DNA from: Cannabis sativa | Taxonomy: Eukaryota > Streptophyta > Magnoliopsida > Rosales > Cannabaceae | NCBI RefSeq assembly: GCF_029168945.1 | Contig: NC_083602.1 | Span: 63,012,600-63,076,599, forward strand | Reading direction: 5' to 3' | DNA length: 64,000 nt | Position numbers and translations under genes: made by a program | Shown here: positions 60,626-64,000 of the stretch, piece by piece | How the letters are laid out: the number at the start of each line of letters is the position of its first letter | Numbering within the stretch: the stretch's first letter is position 1 | The notes under the pieces: model-generated | Seen by the model: the letters and a program-made list of their open reading frames with translations, nothing else | Told to the model about the DNA's origin: nothing | Databases searched by the model: none

Positions 60626-60960
60626 AATGGCTCGGGTGCAAGGGTGATACTGATCTCGCCAGATAACTTTAAGTTTCACTACGCCCTAAGATTCCAATTT
60701 AACACCTCAAACAATGAGGCCGAGTATGAGGCTTTACTAACTGGTTTGAAAATGGCTGAGATTTTAAAGGTCAAGAATCTTATGTGCTACAGTGACTCAC
60801 AATTAATTGTAAATTAAGTTCTAGGCGAATACCAGGTGAAGGGTTTAAAAATGGCAAAATATTTGGAGAAGGTTTAGAGGAACTTGGAGAAGTTTGATTA
60901 CTTTAAAATTGAACAAATTCCAAGTGAACATAACTCAAATGTCGACGCCTTAGCAAATCT
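60626..60960 (+). pseudogene. Gypsy RNase H domain, decayed
   Basis: FKFHYALRFQFNTSNNEAEY, then EALLTGLKMA, and YSDSQLIVN match the RNase H of Tat elements (the E in NNEAEYEA and D in SDSQL are catalytic-type residues). The domain lacks its first strands, has stops at about 60817 and 60877, and ends with SEHNSNVDALANLAS. Confidence 0.85.
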
Positions 60961-62300
60961 GGCCTCGCAAAATGTGCTTGATAAATTGAATTTGGTACCA
61001 GTCAAAGTTTTAAATGAACTTAGTATATGTGAAAAGGAGGAAGTTGAAATGATAGATGCCTCGCCCACATGGAAGACGCCCATAGTTAACTATCTACTCA
61101 ACGGACAACGAAGCACGAAAATTCTTGTATTCAATACCTCGCTACATGATAGTGGAAGGCAAATTATATAGGAGGGATTATTCAATGCCTCTCCTACGGT
61201 GTGTGCTCCCCACAGAAGCAAGCGAGATAATCAAGGAAATTCACAAATGCTTTTGTGGAGACCATGAAGGTTGGCAAAGCTTGTCAAAGAAGATAATCCG
61301 TCAAGGATACTATTAGCCAACAATAAATAAAGACATATAAATTTGTCAAGAGGTGCGATAAATGTTAGAGATTTTCACATATACCTCGCGTACCACCAAC
61401 AAAACTGAGAATGATGACCTCGCCATACCCCTTTGCAATATGGGGAATCAACTTGATTGGAGCATTGCCGACAGGGCTAGGAGGAGCAAAGTACGCAGTA
61501 GTAGCAGTCGACTTCTTCACAAAGTGAACAAAGGCTGAACCTCTAGTTTCCATAACTTGCAAGAAAGTTCTCGATTTTGTCGTTAAGAACATAAGTTGCA
61601 GATTTGGAATACCCATTAAAATAGTATCCGACAACGGAACTCAGTTAGATGGAGAATTGTTCACTGAGTTCTGTGAAAGGAACAAAATTATTAAGAGCTT
61701 CTCATCAGTCTCAAGGCCTCAAGCAAATGGATAAGTAGAAGCTATTAATAAAACCTTAAAGGATACTATTAAAAAGAAGTTGGATGCTACAAAAGGGAGA
61801 TGGGTAGATGAACTACCAAAAGTACTTTGGGTCACAAAACGACTGAGAAAAGAGCAACAGGGCATACTCCATTCTCGTTGGCATTTAGCTCGGAAGCAAT
61901 GCTGCCAGTAGAAGTTAATATTCTGACCCACAGACGATATTTCTATAATCAAGAAGAAAACCAAGAACTTCTTAAATTGTCCTTAGATCTACTTGAAGAA
62001 AAATGTACTGAATCGCAAATAACTAATATCAACATTGAATCACGATATACTTTAACAAAAGAGTGAAGAAAAGGCTCTTTAATGTCAGAGATTTGGTGTT
62101 AGGAAGAGTATTTGGAAACACGAGAGATGCATCTACTGGAGTGTTTAACCCAAACTGGGAGGGTCCTTATGTTATCAAAGCAATAGTTGGAACCAGGGTT
62201 TATAAATTAGCTCAGCTTAACAGCTCGCTAATAAAAACCACTGGAATATTGAACATTTGTGACCTTATTACCAGTTTACTATGTAATTGTTGTATTTTCT
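60961..62300 (+). pseudogene. Gypsy integrase, decayed
   Basis: The zinc-binding part has HKCFCGDHEGW near 61240. The core shows VDFFTK (61510), VSDNGTQLDG (61626) and, after a TAA, VEAINKTLKD (61738), so the D-D-E residues are all present. Frames then change near 61840 (GHTPFSLAFSSEAMLPVEV) and near 62063 (DLVLGRVF, NWEGPYVIKAIV), the C-terminal domain. No chromodomain is seen, as expected for Tat elements. Several stops and shifts inactivate it. Confidence 0.88.
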
Positions 62301-63187
62301 CTTTGTGATGTAAATTTTTATTATTAATAAAGTTGAAGTATTATTCAAGTAATTACAAAGTTTTACTCTTTAAAATTACTTGAGGGGCATATATATGTGT
62401 ATGATCAACTGGAATTTATCTAGAAATACATGATATATTGCAAACCCACTCCACTTTAATTTTTTTTTCCAAATAATTGATTAAAGCTTTCTATGGACAA
62501 TATAAAGTCAAAAATTGAACATTTTCAAAAAGGAAACTCGAAGTAGCAGTTGTAAATGAGATTTAACTCATAAAAAAACATTAAGCTACATGCGAGGCTG
62601 AATATCTAACGACTCGCATTATGTAGGCATGTATTATTAACGAGGTACCGTGATGCCTTGAAAAGATAATACTTATCCTAAAATATGAATAGAAGGTCTA
62701 ACTATTCATATAAGCAATCAAAAAATGTACAAAGTAATTCATAAGATGAATTATTTAAAGTACGCTTAAGTTTGCTTATTAAATTACAAATGGCAGATTA
62801 TAACTGCTCGCGCCAAGTAGAACTGATAAGAACTGCTCGCGAATAGAAAGCATAGCAGAATATAACTACTCATGTACATTCATAGTAGATTAATGACTAC
62901 TTAAGCTATCTTAAAGGAAAAACGAGATCAATAGAAGTGCTTACTTAAAGTATCTTAAGTTTGACCAAAATATAATTGTTTAAGTTGTGATTAAAAACGC
63001 AAATAAGCAAACATATTAAGTTCAAATATAAAGACGTGAGGCAATAAATGAAAAGAAATAAAATAAAAGCAAAGTTGGCCATCCAACAATGTAAATTTAT
63101 CTTTACAAAAAATTTCCACAAGGGGAAAACCATTGTCTCGGCCAAAAGGCCATTTTCTTAAATAAAAAAAAGAGATAAAAACCAAGC
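62301..63187. other. Non-coding Gypsy region between pol and the antisense ORF
   Basis: AT-rich; contains the purine tract ttgaggggcata at 62380 and short repeated words gaactgctcgcg (62800-62840). No gene. In Tat elements an extended 3' region is normal. Confidence 0.45.
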
Positions 63188-63979
63188 CTACATGGTAGGA
63201 GACTTGGATGGTTCTTCTTCTTCCTCAGTCTCAACGACTTCTTCTTCTTCTTTCTTGGCCTTCTCGCAATAAACTAGGACTTCCTCGGCGCCCTCTCCTA
63301 AGAAACTTAAGTCCATCTCAAGATTTGCCATCCAAGCTCGGTAAATGGAACGCTTGGCAACAGTGTTGCACCGTTCTTTGGCATTGGCCTCAGCGCCCTC
63401 GAGCTTCGCAGTGGTTGTGTTAAGTTCCTCTTGGAGTTTCTGGCATGCTTCAAATTTGTCCTTGGCTTCCTTCTGGGATGCCTCGAGTTTAGTCTTGTGA
63501 GTCTTTCTTATCTCCTCAACCTCCTTGTTCAGACGAGAAATCTCCTTTTGAGCATCGTTCCATTCTTTAGCAACAGCCTCGCATTGCTCAATGGTTTTGC
63601 GAAGTTCAGCTTCCAGTTGTTTTACTTTATGGAGAACCCGACTTTGGGCAACATGGGATAAGAAGGTGGCCTACACAAAAAAAATGCATATGAATCCTTG
63701 TGGGTTCTTGAAAGAAATGATAAAAAGAAAAGAAAAAAAAAGAAGGAAAACCAACCGAGAGACTGAAGGTAAGACTCCTCTCAAGCATCTCTGTTGGGCT
63801 GCCATTGTTGACCAAATCCCAGTCGCTAGACTGGAAAGATCATAAATGGCACTAGCAGGATGAAGCAAACTGTGCACAATACTCTGAACTAGTGCCCACA
63901 ACCTCGATGGGCAAAGTTTTAGGCGCCTGGCTTGAAGAAGTGGTGGCCTAGTGAGGTTTTGGAACTGGCTCCTCGACAT
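63188..63979 (-). pseudogene. Antisense coiled-coil accessory ORF of the Tat-type Gypsy element (C-terminal part)
   Basis: On the minus strand an exon of 160 residues (63670-63188) starts after an acceptor TTTTTTTGTGTAG and encodes a long heptad-rich coiled coil (KQLEAELRKTIEQCEAVAKE, then EISRLNKEVEEIRKTHK), followed by an acidic Glu-rich tail and a TAG. The preceding exon is partly open (63979 to about 63780), with NNGSPTEMLERS, and a T-rich intron lies between; the donor is not clear. Tat elements are known to carry an antisense ORF between pol and the 3' LTR, often called a putative gypsy-type transposon protein. Its role is unknown. It continues past the window end, so intactness cannot be judged. 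Confidence 0.7.
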
Positions 63980-64000
63980 GTGTAATGGCAGGAGTGTGAA

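Overview
This window reads as nuclear DNA from a flowering plant, probably a eudicot. It is AT-rich, and most of it is layered transposable elements: LTR retrotransposons primed by initiator-Met tRNA, a plant L1 LINE, Mutator-like and CACTA MITEs, and Helitron-like ends. One convincing host gene is present, with six exons and canonical GT-AG introns. No rRNA, tRNA, CRISPR or bacterial-type operon was seen. Species cannot be fixed from sequence alone.

Layout. 1-5075: the 3' end of a large-LTR non-autonomous retroelement (family A), the 3' remnant of a SIRE-like Copia element, and a truncated LTR. 5078-5540: a DUF1985-like (Ulp1/Mutator-associated) gene fragment and GC-rich ATCGGGCC repeats. 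5541-20955: a four-level nest of related LTR elements, every level bounded by an exact 5-bp target duplication. 20956-21760: continuation of the ATCGGGCC/GC-rich tract. 23301-23529: a MITE. 23922-27049: a rhomboid-like intramembrane serine protease gene with all six coding exons readable. 27050-31161: spacer with a 44-bp duplication, a 262-bp Mutator-like MITE and a 1.57-kb Mutator-like element with long GC-rich inverted repeats. 31178-31980: a 5'-truncated LINE with a 16-bp target duplication. 34128-35216: an unknown minus-strand gene model with TATA box, leader intron and a 206-residue ORF. 36820-37662: a Ty3/Gypsy LTR, then an AT-rich tandem array, a CACTA MITE and two Mutator-like MITEs. 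40586-43179: a compact Copia deletion derivative on the minus strand. 43180-46365: AT-rich spacer. 46366 to the window end: a decayed Tat-type Ty3/Gypsy element carrying an antisense coiled-coil ORF, interrupted by a family A element that appears to have been inverted in place.

How it fits together. The large family (LTRs about 1.9 kb, TGTTGGG...CCAACA) has a normal primer site and polypurine tract. One copy carries a gag gene, but I see no protease, integrase or reverse transcriptase, so it probably depends on an autonomous relative. Solo LTRs outnumber complete copies, showing heavy LTR-LTR recombination. The rhomboid gene sits in a small island between the nest and later insertions and looks intact. 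The most unusual items are the perfectly dated four-level nest, the inversion that starts exactly at an LTR terminus, the gag-to-RT internal deletion in the small Copia element, and the 9-bp-TSD Mutator-like element whose apparent ORF lies largely in its inverted repeats.
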